Of a stretch of 64,000 nucleotides of DNA, positions 32,601-44,158 are shown in pieces (position 1 is the first letter of the stretch; each line of letters starts with the position of its first letter). Origin of the DNA: Zygnema cylindricum. Taxonomy: Eukaryota > Streptophyta > Zygnematophyceae > Zygnematales > Zygnemataceae. The stretch is taken from positions 48,996 through 112,995 of the forward strand of contig JBBHKE010002130.1 in NCBI GenBank assembly GCA_037447655.1. The letters run 5' to 3'. The notes beneath the pieces were generated by a model. It was not told the origin of the DNA. It searched no databases and worked only from the letters and a program-made list of their open reading frames with translations. A program made the position numbers and the translations under genes.

Positions 32601-33653
32601 ATTGATTCATGTGTTGGGAGAGGGAACGTATGGATATACCTTAATTGAATTAAAGGACTCTTTGAGTGGCTGAACAAGCATTGAGAAATGGACGGTGGAT
32701 CGCGAAGCGATTCGATGTACAATAATCAAAATGTTGAAATAAGTGCCGCTGGTTCGGCGCAGCTGCGACACAGACAGGACAACGCAACTGTGGTTACTTT
32801 GGATAAATATGCGCCGCCGGTACGAAGCAGCTGTGGCGCAGATAAGAAAACTCTGTTGCTGCTATTTTTATATGATCTGTACGGATAACGCAACTTACGC
32901 AGCTGCGGATAAAATGACTAGCATAGATTCTGAGAAACGATGATTGTACAGGAATAGTTTCTTAGTGGTACCTTAGTGGTAGCTTGTTTTGTTTAATGTA
33001 CGAAGGTTGCGAAGATGTCGGTGTAAATATTTTGTCCAACAGAGGTTTGTCTTTTTGCTAATTAGTTTATTAGTGTATATTTGCTCAGTCTAACATACCT
33101 CGAATTATTCGGGTATACTCACAATAGTTTAGGTAGATGGTAGATGCTGTACGGCTGGTATGCCTCCGTACATTCAGTAGTGAACTCTCTGAGTATAACT
33201 TGTAGGACTTAGAATATTTTTATTATCACAGTCAAGTTTATCAAAGCAATGGCAAACTGTTTTCTGCATCTTTGACCTGTTGGTGTGATCACCCTTTTTA
33301 GAGTTTTCGTGTGAAACTTTGTGAAGTTATTCTATGATATAGAATCTATATGTGCGTGCAGTGTCATTCTATTCTGTAGTTTATGTAAGATTCTGTGAGA
33401 GGTCTAAGTGGTTAGTTTGTGAAGCTGTTAGCTATTTTTGTGAAACCCTAGAGCTTATATGTTCTCGATTCCTTGGTGGATCTGGCTGTAACTTTGGAAG
33501 CTTAGAGTGTCTGTTGTATACTACCTATTTGTGTAGTTTGAGGAGGTTCTATTTATTGTGGAATAATCTGTGTTGTCTGCAACACAACTGTTTGAGGGGT
33601 AGTTTGTGGGGCTTCTAACTGTAGTTCATGGCTGAAATAGGCTATGGACAACA
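32601..33653 (+). repeat. Family C 5' LTR of C2, 5'-truncated
   Basis: Starts at ATTGATTCATGTG (LTR offset about 82) directly against satellite DNA and ends GGACAACA. It contains TATAAC next to GGACTTAGAATATTTT near 33195-33220 and the LTR-borne ATG at 33628. Confidence 0.85.
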
Positions 33654-34299
33654 GGTTATGGGCCCACACCCATGGCTACCTATATTTGATGGATCAAAAT
33701 ATCACTAGTGGAAGTGTGCGCTCGAGAGCTACTTTGAGACCATGGAGCTAATGGATGTGGTGGATGGTACCTTGGCCGAAACATCAAACGGATGGAAAAG
33801 GAAAAATCAAATGTGTCTAATTGTTATCAAGAACTCCTTGAATGAGGATTTGGTAATGTCATACCTAAGTTTTAAAAGGGCAGTTGAATTATGGAAGAGC
33901 TTAGAATGTATGTATGCAAAGATGTCTTTACATCATTGGCTTAGCAGTGTTACCAAAATAGTTGAACACAAGTATGTAGGAGGTAGTATGGAGAAACAAT
34001 GTATTGACTTACAAGTATTATTTATAGAAAATGATTTGGCAGGAGGAAACTTTACAGATGCTCAACAAGCTATCTTGTTAATGAGAAGTCTACCTAAAGA
34101 TTATAAGAGTGCACTATATCGATTGACTTTAATTGATAAACAGGATTGGAGTTTAGCTGTAGCTAGACGGGTTGTTCTAGATGAAGAAGCTAATAGAAAG
34201 GTTTTATCAAGTGAAAGGAATATAAAGGAATCTAAGTCTCAGTTTCAGAAAAGTAAATGTAATAGTGAGTTCGGAGATCAGCCTAACAATTGTTTTTAG
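33628..34299 (+). pseudogene. gag: Family C gag, C2
   Basis: One frame from the LTR-borne ATG, with TAG at 33706 (TAC in C1) and TAG at 34297 inside the knuckle (TAT in C1). It is open from 33742 to 34299. The Gag core matches C1 closely (MYAKMSLHHWLSSVTKIVEH, CIDLQVLFIEND, QQAILLMRSLPKDYKSAL, ARRVVLDEEANRKVL). The knuckle has also lost its second Cys (TGT to TAT), so RNA binding would be impaired even with readthrough. The same frame runs on without a shift to 35517. Confidence 0.82.
33654..33667 (+). promoter_or_regulatory. Primer-binding site, C2
   Basis: GGTTATGGGCCCAC immediately after the LTR, identical to C1. Confidence 0.78.
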
Positions 34300-34875
34300 T
34301 ATAATGATTTAGGACATATCTTCAAGGTATGTCCATCCTATAAAAGTGTATGTGTTACAAGGAATTTCAAAGATGGATGGGACAACAATCTAGACCGATC
34401 CCCAACAAGAAGAGAATCAAGTGCTTTCGTGAGTGAGGGTCAAGACTTGACAGATGATAAAAGGCATGCACCGTGTGTTGACGAATTTATTTATTTACCG
34501 ACCTTCTGTGTTGTTCGGAATGAGGAGAAAGAGGTGACAGAAAAGGATCTAGTTACTATGAATATTTCTTATGACAGAATGGTGAGTGACACATACTTAC
34601 TAATGGAAGAGGCAACCATAATAAGAGGAGTCGAAGGAAGTGAAAGGCACATGGAAGCGGAAGAAACTGGAAAAATTATTATCACCGAAAACAGTGAAGA
34701 AAAAGAAGAGTGTGAAAAAGACTTGGTTTGTGTTACTTTTTCTTGTGATAAAATGGTATATGATTGTGACGTAGAGGGAGAAGAGATTCTTGAAGAAAGG
34801 GGAGTTAAAGAAGTAAACTTAAAATTGATTGAAGAAAATTCTTTAGAAAAAGAGAACACTAAAATAAAAACATAA
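34300..34875 (+). pseudogene. Family C tail, C2, acidic part
   Basis: Continues the gag frame: GHIFKVCPSYKSVCV (second half of the knuckle), then from 34429 a clean stretch of 148 codons rich in Glu and Asp (EEKEVTEKDLV, MEAEETGKIIITENSEEKEE). It is colinear with the C1 tail, including CVDEFIYLPTFCVVRNEEKEV. TAA at 34873 ends it. The function is unknown; low-complexity acidic sequence next to a basic C-terminus is the only visible feature. Confidence 0.68.
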
Positions 34876-35517
34876 CTTAGAGAAAGGGAAAAAGAAGATG
34901 ATGAGATAGGAAAGAGTGAATTGACACAAAATGGGGAATTTACATCAGAAGTGTAAAACATTGTGGGTTTAAAAATTATTGAACTCAAAGAAAAACCGAC
35001 AAAAAATGTTAAGAAAATAAGGCTAAGGAAGACAGTTCATGAGAGCGGAAAAAGTCATAACTTTGGAGGAATATGGAAAATAGGAAAGAATACTAGGAAG
35101 AGGAAAGAGAAGCTACTTAAAAAGAGGATCAGAATGAATATGTTGAAAATAAATATAGTTAAGAGAAGTGGCAGATCTATGGAAAAAGACCAACTGAGAA
35201 AAATTTCACTTTATAGAGGTAAAGGGAAAGGAAACCATGGAAAAATTACAAAGTGTATGAACAGATCAGGAAGTCATAAGAAAACAAGGAAAGACAATTG
35301 GAGAAGAAAAATGTTACAAAATCGATCATACCGAAGAACGCATCTAGCAACGTTGAGAAAATGTGTGACAAAAAGAAGGGGAGACTTAAACGACCTTTCA
35401 AGAAATTTTAAAGGAATTTTGTGCAACAGCGTTAGTAACACACATCAAAAGAAAAGGAAGGCGTGGATGTATGTAACAGGTGAGAATGTGCGGCAATTGT
35501 TTGATAAAAGTGAGTAG
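34876..35517 (+). pseudogene. Family C tail, C2, basic part
   Basis: Same frame after the TAA at 34873 and a further TAA near 34954. It is open from 34963 to 35517 (184 codons). Extremely basic (NVKKIRLRKTVHESGK, RKRKEKLLKKRIRMNMLK, KKTRKDNWRRKMLQNRS). It corresponds to the basic part of C1 but extends about 80 codons past the C1 stop, ending GENVRQLFDKSE; related sequence (QQLFDENG) survives near 27700 in C1. No domain is recognised. Absence of frameshifts over 1.9 kb suggests a real coding past. Confidence 0.65.
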
Positions 35518-36238
35518 AAGACAGATTTTTCCACAATTTTTGATAACATGGCTCAGTGACGAATACGACTGGGAATTCGGATTTACAAGAGAAATGTTAT
35601 AGCATTAATGAAGATGAGTTTGGTGTTTATGTCATAGGGGGAACTGGTACAAGACAAAATTTTTAAGAAGGTAGAGGTTGGGAAATGGTAGCAGGCAGCG
35701 GAAGAAGTGGTGATGTGTTCTTTTTTCTAAGTCTTTGCATGATGAATAGTGGAAGTTGTGAAAGAGATTCTTCAATCTCTAAATATTTTTACATCCTTAC
35801 TTTTGCATGTACCCCCATTAGAGTAGAAAGACTTGCAAACAGAGTTGAGTACTGAGTCTAAAGCTTTAGCGGAGTGTTGAATTTGAAAGCTTTAGTTCTC
35901 ACTAGATGTGGCTGTAAAAGGGAAAATATGGGAAAACTAGCGCATCATAGCAGTACACGCTGGTTTTCATATTCATACTTGGCTGCGATGTCGAACTAGC
36001 GCAGCGTAGCAGTACACGCTGCATTTCATATTCATACTTGGTTGCGATGTTGAACTAGCGCAGCATAGCAGTACACGCTGTATTTCATATTTATACTTGG
36101 CTACGATGTTGAACTAGCGCAGCATAGCAGTACACGCTGCATTTCATATTTATACTTGGCTGCGATGTCGAACTAGCGCAGCATAGCAATACACGTTGCA
36201 TATTTTTCGGGTGCACGAAACTAAATTTTTTGGGAGAG
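35518..36238 (+). other. C2 3' non-coding region with D-like LTR start and 59-bp minisatellite
   Basis: At 35865-35905 a D1-like purine tract and LTR start (AAAGCTTTAGCGGAG, TGTTGAATTTGAAAGC). At about 35938-36205, four and a half copies of a 59-bp unit containing GCGATGTCGAACTAGCGCAG and CAGTACACGCTGCATTTCAT. C1 has only about two copies. The C purine tract TTTTTTGGGAGAG precedes the LTR. No gene is seen. Confidence 0.7.
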
Positions 36239-37370
36239 TGTTGTGTTGAAAAGTCAGTTTCGTGCGAACATAAAAATTTGTGCGTAATTACTTATTGCAA
36301 TTAATATGGAGGTTTTAATAGATTCATGGGTTGGGGGAGCGAACTTATCGATATACCTAAATTGAATTAAAGGACTCATTGAGTGGCTGAACAAGCATTG
36401 AGAAATGGACCGCGGATCGCTAAGCGATCCGATGTACAATAATCGAAATGTTGAAATAGGCGCCGCCGGTACGGCGCAGCTGCGACACAGAGAGGACAAC
36501 GTAGTTGTGGTTACTTTGGATAAATATGCTCCGATAGTACAGAGCAGCTGCGGCGCAGATAACACAACACATTTGCTGCTATTTTCATATGATCCGTGCG
36601 GATAACGCAACTTAGGCAGCTGTGGATAAAATGAATAGTATAGATTCTAAGTAAGGATGATTGTACAGTAATAGTTTCTTAGTGGTAGCTTAGTGGTAGC
36701 TTGTGTTGTTTGACGTACGAAGGTTGCAAAGATATCGATGTAAATATCTTGTCCAACAGAGGTTTTTTTTTTTGCTAATTAGTTTATTAGTGTAGATTTG
36801 CTCAGTCTGACATGCCTCAAATTATTCGGGTACACTACCAATAGTTTAGGTAGATGGTAGATATTGTACGGCTGTTATGCCTCTGTACATTCAGTAGTGA
36901 ACTCTCTGAGTATAACTTGTAGGACTTAGAATATTTTTATTATCACAGTCAAGTTTATCAAAGCAATGGCAAACTGTTTTTTGCATCTTTGACCTGTTGG
37001 TGTGATCACCCTGTTTAGAGTTTTCGCGTGAAACTTTGTGAAGTTATTCTATGATATAGAATCTATACGTGCGTGTAGTTTCATTCTATTCTGTAGTTTG
37101 TGTAAGATTCTGTGAGAGGTCTAAGTGGTTAGTTTGTGAAGCTGTCAGCTCTTGTTGTGGAACTCTGGAGCTTATACCTTCTAGATTCCTCAGTGGATTT
37201 TGTTGTTACTTTGGGAGCTTACATTTTCTATAGTATACTGCCTATTGGTGCAGTTTGAAAAGGTTTTATTTATTGTGGAGTAATATGTTTTGTCTGAAAC
37301 ACAGCTGTTTGAGGGGTAGTATGTGGGGCTTCCGAGTGTAGTCCATGGCTGAAATACTTTATGGACAACA
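36239..37370 (+). repeat. Family C 3' LTR of C2
   Basis: 1132 bp, TGTTGTGTTGAAAAG to GGACAACA, followed by satellite 1. Same length as the C1 3' LTR. Confidence 0.92.
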
Positions 37371-37670
37371 ATTGTTAGCGCAAACAGGAATTGTTACCTA
37401 ATTACACAAACTGTTAGCGCTAACAAGAAGTGTAACCTAACTTACACAAACTGTTAGCGCTAAAAAAAATTGTTATTTAAACTACACAAACTGTTAATGC
37501 TAACAAAAATTGTAATGTAAACTACAGAAACAGTTAGCGATAATAGGAATAGTTACCTAGCTTACACTAACAAGAATTGTTATCTTAACTACACAACTTG
37601 TTAGCGCTAACAGGAATTGTAACCTAAATTACACAAACTGTTAGCGCTAACAGGAATTGTTATCTAAACT
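37371..37670 (+). repeat. Satellite 1 array segment
   Basis: About seven and a half forward 40-bp monomers between C2 and a reverse solo LTR. Confidence 0.95.
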
Positions 37671-38748
37671 TGTTGTCCATAGCCTATTTCAGCCATGGAT
37701 TACTCACGGAAACACCCATTGACTACCTGAAAAAAAGTTGTGTTTGAGACAGTATAGACTACTCCACAATAAGTTGAATCACCTCAAAATGCACCAATAT
37801 GGAGTACACCGTATACGCTGTAAACTCTTAAAGTAACAGCCAAATCCACCAAGGTATATATAAGATATAAGCTCCAGAGTTTCCGAAAAAATAGCTAACT
37901 ACTTCACAAACTAACCGCTTAGACTGCTCATAGAATCTTACACAAACTACAGAATAGAATGAAACTACACACACGTATAGATTCTATATCATAGAATAAC
38001 TCCAAAAAGTTTCAAATGAAAGAATTAGACAGAGTGATCACACCAACAGGTCAAAGATGCAAAAAACAGTTTGCCATTGCTTTGATAAACTTGACTGCGA
38101 TATCACAATAATCTAAGTCCTACAAGTTATACTCAAAGAGTTCACTACTGTATGTACGGATGCATACCAGCCTTACATTATCTACCACCTACCTAAATTA
38201 CTACAAGTATAACCGAATAATTCGATGTATGTCAAAATGAATTAATCTATACTAATAAACTAATTAACAAAAGGAAAAACCACTGTTCAACCAAATATTT
38301 ACACCGACATCTCCTAAACGTCAACTTGCTTAGTCACTTGTGATATTCGTATGAATCTCGTCCTCCGACTCCATTCATATCAACAGCACCTGCGTTGTCA
38401 GCTTCGTCGCAGCTGCGTTGTCACATACCAGGACATATCAAAAAATAACCGCACCTTCGTAGCAGCTGAGTTGTCTTATTTAAAGTAAATTTGTCTCAAA
38501 TAGATGCGCCGTACCGGCAGCGCATATTTCCACGTTTCGTACATTTCAAATTGGATCGGATCGCGATCCGCCGTCCATTTCTAACTATATAGTTACGCCA
38601 CTCAATAACTCTATTACTTGACTTTAGTTTTATCCGGCTCCCCCAATCCGTGAATCCATTCAAACCTCCACGTTAATAACATACGCACGAAACGTCTCAA
38701 GCGTACAAAAAGTCGTGTACGCACGAAACTAAGTTTTCAAAAACAACA
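37671..38748 (-). repeat. Solo LTR of family C, reverse orientation
   Basis: 1078 bp reading on the minus strand from TGTTGTTTTTGAAAAC (38748) to CTATGGACAACA (37671). It is flanked by the perfect target duplication AAACT (37666-37670 and 38749-38753). No internal region. Confidence 0.92.
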
Positions 38749-40781
38749 AAACTACACAAACTATTAGCGCTAATAGGAATTGTTACCTATATTACAAAAA
38801 CTGTTAGCCCTAACAAGAATTGTAACCTAACTAACACAAACTTTTAGCGCTAACATGAATTGTTATCTAAAATTCACAAACTGTTAGCGCTTAAAGGAAT
38901 AGTTATCTAAACTACACAAACTGTTAGCGCTAACAGGAATAGTTACCTAAATTACACAAACTGTTAGCGCTACAAAGAATTGTTATCTCAATTACACAAA
39001 ATCTTAGCGCTAACAGGAATTGTGACCTAAATTACACAAACTGTTAGCGCTAACAAGAATTGTAACCTAACTTACACAAACTGTTAGCGCTAAACAAAAT
39101 TTTACCCTAACTTTCACAAACTATTAACGCTAACAAGAAGTGTAACCTACCTTACACAAACTATTAGCGCTAATAAGGATTGATATCTAAACTACACAAA
39201 TTGTTACCGCTAACAAGAATTGTTATCTAAACTACACAAACTGTTAGCGCTAACAAGAATTGTTATCTAAACTACACAAACTGTTAGTGTTAACAGGAAT
39301 TGTTACCTAACTTACACAAACTGCTAGCGCTTACAAGAGTTGTAGCCTAACTAACTCAAACTGTTAGCGCTAACAAGAATTGTTATCCAAACTTCACAAA
39401 CTGTTAACGTTAACACGAATTGTTATCTAAACTACAGAAACTGTTAGCGCTAACAGGAATTGTTACCTAACTTACACAAACTGTTAGCGCTAAGAAGAGT
39501 TGTAACCTAACTTACATAAACTGTTAGCGCTAAAAGGAATTGTTACCCATATTACACAAACTGTAAGCGCTAACAAGAATTGTAACCTAACTTACACACA
39601 TTGTAAGCGCTTAGAAGATTTTTTATCTAAACTACACAAACTATTAGCGCCAACATAAATTATTACCTAAATTACAAAAGGTGTTAGCTCTTACAAGAAT
39701 TGTAACCTAACTTACACAAATTGTTAGCGCTAACAAGGATTGATATCTAAACTACACAAACTGTTAGCGCTAACAAGAATTCTTATCCAAACTACACAAA
39801 GTTTAGTGGTAACTGGAATTGTTATCTAAACTACACAAACTCATAGCGTTAACAGGAATTGTTATCTAAACTACACACACTGTTAGCGTTAACACGAATT
39901 GTTACCTAACTTACACAAACTATTAGCGCTAACACGAATTGTAACCTAAACTACACAAAATGTTAGCGCTAACAATAATTTTTATCTAAACTACACAAAC
40001 TGTTAGCGCTAACAGGAATTGTTATCTAAACTACACAAACTGTTAGCGCTAACAGGAATTGTTACCTAATTTACACAAAGTGTAAGTGCTAACAAGAATT
40101 GTAACCTAACTTACATAAACTGTTAGCGCTGACAAAAATTGTAACCTAGCTTACACACACTGTTAGCGCTAATAAGATTTGTTATATAAACTACACAAAC
40201 TGTTAACGCCTACACGAATTGTTATCTAAACTACACAACCTGTCAGCGCTAACACGAATTGTTATCAAAACTACACAAACTATTAGCTCTAACAGGAATT
40301 GTTATCTAAACTACACAAACTGTTAACGGTAACATGAAATGTTACCTAACTTACACAAACTGTTAACGCTAACATGAAATGTTACCTAACTTACACAAAC
40401 TGTTAGCGCTAACAAGAATTGTTATCTAAACTACACAAACTGTTAACGCTAACATGAAATGTTACCTAACTTACACAAACTGTTAGCGCTAACAAGAATT
40501 GTTATCTAAACTACACAAACTGTTAGCGCTAACAATAGTTGTTATCTAAACTACACAAACTGTCAGCGCTAACAGGAATTGTTATCTAAACTACACAAAC
40601 TGTTAGCGCTAACAGGAATTGTTATCTAAACTACACAAACTGTTTGCTTTAATAGGAATTGTTATCTAAACTACACAAACTGTTAACGCTAACATGAAAT
40701 GTTACCTAACTTACAGAAACTGTTAGCGTTAACAAGAATTGTGTCCTAAATTACACAAACTTTTAGCACTAACAAGAATTG
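38749..40781 (+). repeat. Satellite 1 array segment with local 80-bp dimer pattern
   Basis: About 51 forward 40-bp monomers. Around 40360-40520 two monomer types (one with TGAAATGTTACC, one with AGAATTGTTATC) alternate as an 80-bp dimer. No gene. Confidence 0.95.
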
Positions 40782-41775
40782 TGTTGTTTTTTAAAGCTTT
40801 AACTTCAGTATATAGAGCAGTGAGGGAAGCCTAAGTATTTAGAATATTTTGGTGTAGTTTGAAGTGTAATACTTATCTTCAATAGTGTGATAGTAAAATG
40901 TTTTCTCAAGAGTATCACTACGGTAACATATACACGCGTCGACTTTTTAGACAGTGTAGGAAATGCCGAATGATCATGGCCACATGTCATCTATCGGACG
41001 ACTGAATTCGTCAGATCAGGCGGACAGAAATTAAATCGGACATCTGGGAACACAAGTGGAAATGACAAACAACAGACGTTGATTGGTATCAGATTAACGA
41101 CGGGAATTCTAAGGGGGACCACAGACGACGAGGAGCTTTGTAAGCATCCCAAATAGTCGTACAAGTTTACCACAGCAAGTTGAAAGTATTTGAGGTTGGT
41201 GACTAAGCAAGCAACATTATGTGTACGACATCAGATTCTAAATACGTGAAGAGATTGTTTTTTGAAGTGTAGCGCTTTAGGAAATAGTGTTTCACTATTC
41301 ACTTTTAGGCTAGTTGAATTTGGTTTTTAGAAGTACACTTGTGTACCTTGTGGTACTATGGTACAGTACAACTATTCAAGGTAGTGACATGTGATTGGCT
41401 AATGGGCAGTAGATGCTCTCTCTAAGTATAAAGATTAGGACTTAGAAATATTCTTGTATCCAATTTTGAGATAAGGAAACCAAAGAGCAGTTTTTGGGAA
41501 ACTTCCAAGTCTAGTATCTTATGGTCTACTCGGTCAATTTGATTGTAACTTTGGGAGTTAACTGTATGTATGTTGAGATTTTGATGCTTGAGTTTTATGT
41601 TAATTGGACTTGTGATTTAGGATCTATAGTGTGGTAGAGTTCAGTAAAACTGTGAGGTATTAGAGTGGTGAATTACAGTGTTTTTGGGGATATCTTGAAA
41701 AGCTTCTGCTTAAGCTATGTCTTCTTCTGCTACTACTGCTGCAGCTCCACCTGCGAAAGTTGTCACAAAACAACA
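40782..41775 (+). repeat. Family D 5' LTR of D1
   Basis: 994 bp, TGTTGTTTTTTAAAGC to AAACAACA. GTAC-containing stretch near 41330-41370, TATAAA (41427-41432) followed by AGGACTTAGAA (41437-41447). LTR-borne gag ATG at 41717. Confidence 0.88.
41427..41447 (+). promoter_or_regulatory. Core promoter of D1 LTR (TATA plus AGGACTTAGAA)
   Basis: TATAAA then AGGACTTAGAA ten bases after its start. The same pairing is present in families C, D and E, and the motif alone in A and B. The transcript start is expected near 41455-41460. Confidence 0.5.
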
Positions 41776-42672
41776 CGTTATGGGCCTGTCTTCAATAATT
41801 TTTATTCTTAAGGTCAGAAGTATGCTTACTGGGCGGATATGGTTGAGTCACATTTTGAAAATGCAGGTCTGCTGGACATTTTGGATGGATCGCTTGATGA
41901 GGCAGATCCAACATGGGCGAAGAAGAATTCAAAGGCTCGAAATACTCTCAAACTCTGCCTTTTGGAAAACATGGTCATGTAGAGGATCAAAATGAAAAAG
42001 GTGATCGACATATGGAAGTCTTGAAAGACTTCTTATAAGAAAGCGAATGTTCGAAAGAACTTCTATTGGCTGGAAAAAAATGGGACAACAAATACTTGGG
42101 GGCAACAATGGCCAGGTAAACCCACAGATTTTGAACTTTCATTTATGCTCATGCTTGTGCTGGAGGTTCTTTCCTTGAATTCCAGCAAGCTGCACTGATA
42201 ATTAGGGGTTTTCTTAGTAGTATGAAGGATGCATCTGATGAAATGATAAAGAATGACAAGTCTAGCTGGAAACTTCAGTTAGTTATTTATATTATACTTG
42301 ACGAAGAGTCTACGTCAAAGATGCTTAGTGGTGAAAAGAGCGTAGAAGCATTCAACATTAATTTTGACAGGAAAGAGCAGTTTAATCAAAAAAGAAATCA
42401 GATTAATTCACAAAGGAATCAGTTTAATCGTAATCAGGGTCAAATTAAACTGTTTAATGAAGGTTAGAATAGACAGTCTTTTACTACTTGCTTTTAGTGT
42501 TCAGAAAGAGGTCATGGTTATAGGTACTATCCTAAAATCAAGAAGGCAAATGAGACAAGATTATATAGGCCAGGATGGCAGCAGAGTCAATTTAACCAAA
42601 GCTTTTCTGGTCAGCAGTTATAGAACAACTCGTTATTTTCATCATCTGTTACTGAGGAGGATGAGTCCTTGA
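41717..42672 (+). pseudogene. gag: gag, D1
   Basis: LTR-borne ATG, N-terminus MSSSATTAAAPPAKVVTKQHVMGLSS (Ala/Ser/Pro-rich, then the primer-site-encoded VMGLSS). The frame shifts within 100 bp. Recognisable downstream pieces are DILDGSLDEADPTWAKK (out of frame), SWKLQLVIYIILDEESTSKML and a Gln/Asn-rich stretch (FNQKRNQINSQRNQFNRNQ) at 42222-42467. A knuckle with its Cys residues mutated follows near 42490-42530. Function as for other Gags; this copy is dead. Confidence 0.75.
41776..41786 (+). promoter_or_regulatory. Primer-binding site, D1
   Basis: CGTTATGGGCC after the LTR, a decayed 10 of 11 match to the family D site GGTTATGGGCC. Confidence 0.65.
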
Positions 42673-43141
42673 GCTTCATTGAGCAGGACAATTGGGAGTT
42701 ACTTGCAATGGTAGCGGCAATGGAAGGCTCCAAGGACACTGGGTGGATAATGGACACCGGAGCATCAGCAAATATGTATTGGAACAAGTCACGTAGGAGG
42801 GAAACCAGTAGAAAGAACACTTCATAATGTGTTATTTGTTCATGATTTCAAAAAAAAACCTTTTTTCTACATCTTTGGTTGAGAGTAAAGGTTTTGAGGT
42901 CTCCCTTAAAGGAGGTAGGCAGGTTGTAAGCAAGCTTGGCAAAATAGCAGTCACAGGAACTAGAGATAGAAGCAAAATGTATCGTATCGATAGGAGAGAT
43001 TCTAAAGAAAATGATGTTTTCTATTCTAGTGTACAATATGAGAATGAATTATGGCGTAAAAAACTAGGCCATGTCAACAATGATAGCTTAACAAAAATGG
43101 ATAAAGCTTGTAAAATAGAAGGTGTTTCACTAACAAATTAG
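42673..43141 (+). pseudogene. Protease and pre-integrase region, D1
   Basis: WIMDTGASANMYW at about 42742-42780 is the copia aspartic protease signature with an intact D-T-G-A. The next ~130 bp present in D4 are partly deleted. From 42827 the frame LFMISKKNLFSTSLVESKGFEVSLKGGRQVVSK resumes and reaches the HHCC histidines (LWRKKLGHVNNDSL, where the first His of HKRLGH is Arg). Confidence 0.72.
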
Positions 43142-44158
43142 GGAGTAAAAACATGTGATGGCTGCTCTTTAGGCAAGATTCATAAGTTGCCTTTTCCCCA
43201 GCTATCAGATCACAGATCTACAAAAGTTTTATAACTTATTCATTCGGATGTTCTGGGACCAGCACAGGTGCCTTATGCTGGGAGGGTTGGGTTCATGGTT
43301 GCTTTTACAGACGATTTTACTCGGTTCACAAAAGTGTACTTCATGAAAGAAAAGAGTGAAGTGTTCGGCCACTTCAAACATTACAAAGCTTGGGTGGAGA
43401 AACTGCATGGATTTCCGATTCTGGAACTCAGATCAGATAATGGAGGAGAGTATATGTCAAAAGAATTTGAAAACTTTCTGTTAGATAGGGGGATTGGTCT
43501 TTAGCTAATAGTTCATTACACTCCTCAGCAAAATAGTGTTTTTGAGAGATTAAATAGGACAATAACAGAATGTGCTAGATCTATGCTAGCTGAAAAGAAT
43601 ATAGATTTGAAATTCTGGGCTGAGGCCGCAAATTGTGCAGTTTATATCAAAAACAGGATTGCATCTTGTTGAGTCACTACTACATCTTTTAAACTATGGA
43701 CAGGTAGAAAACCAAACGTCAGTCATTTCAGAGTATTTGGCAGCAAATGCTTTATTCTAAACACATCCCGAAATACCTGGAAAATGGAACCAAAAGGTCT
43801 ACCAGGTATTTTTATGGGGTATGATGATAATTCAAAAGGTTATAGAGTTTATGTTTTAGAAAAACAAAAGATAGTAGTGTCTAGGTACATTATTATAAAA
43901 GATGAGGCAGAATCAGCAGATTTTTTTTTTATGACAGAATATCAGGTTGCAGAAAAATCTAAAGAATATGTTATTTTCGACACACAGAAAACAGTGTTCT
44001 ACCTACCAATTCAACAACCTTTTGCAGATGCGGTGATTTCGGAAACTCAAGTTCCTCTTCAACAACAAATGGAGCAAGGGGAACAGCTACAAGATCAATC
44101 ACAACCAGCTGCAAGACAGCAAAGAAACGGAAGACTTCAATCGGTCTCCGCCTCATAA
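43142..44158 (+). pseudogene. Integrase, D1
   Basis: After a TAG at 43139 come CDGCSLGKIHKLPFP, a stop near 43231, IHSDVLGPAQVP, TDDFTRFTKVYFMKEK, RSDNGGEYMSKEFENFL, a stop at 43502, then PQQNSVFERLNRTITE with the catalytic Glu retained. Of the integrase copies here this is the only one with Glu at that position. A further stop lies near 43671 (WTGRKPNVSHF follows). From 43784 a clean frame (MEPKGLPGIFMGYDDNSKGYRVY) leads into the Gln-rich linker ending 44158. Confidence 0.8.

Larger units (their letters stand above)
32601..37370 (+). mobile_element. Family C element C2 (gag-only, 5'-truncated LTR)
   Basis: 5' LTR missing its first ~82 bp (32601-33653), body 33654-36238, complete 3' LTR 36239-37370. 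The right flank is ATTGT; no left copy can be seen because of the truncation. It has the same organisation as C1: half-tRNA primer site, LTR-borne gag start, long charged tail, no pol. The body carries a 59-bp minisatellite near its end. Confidence 0.85.
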
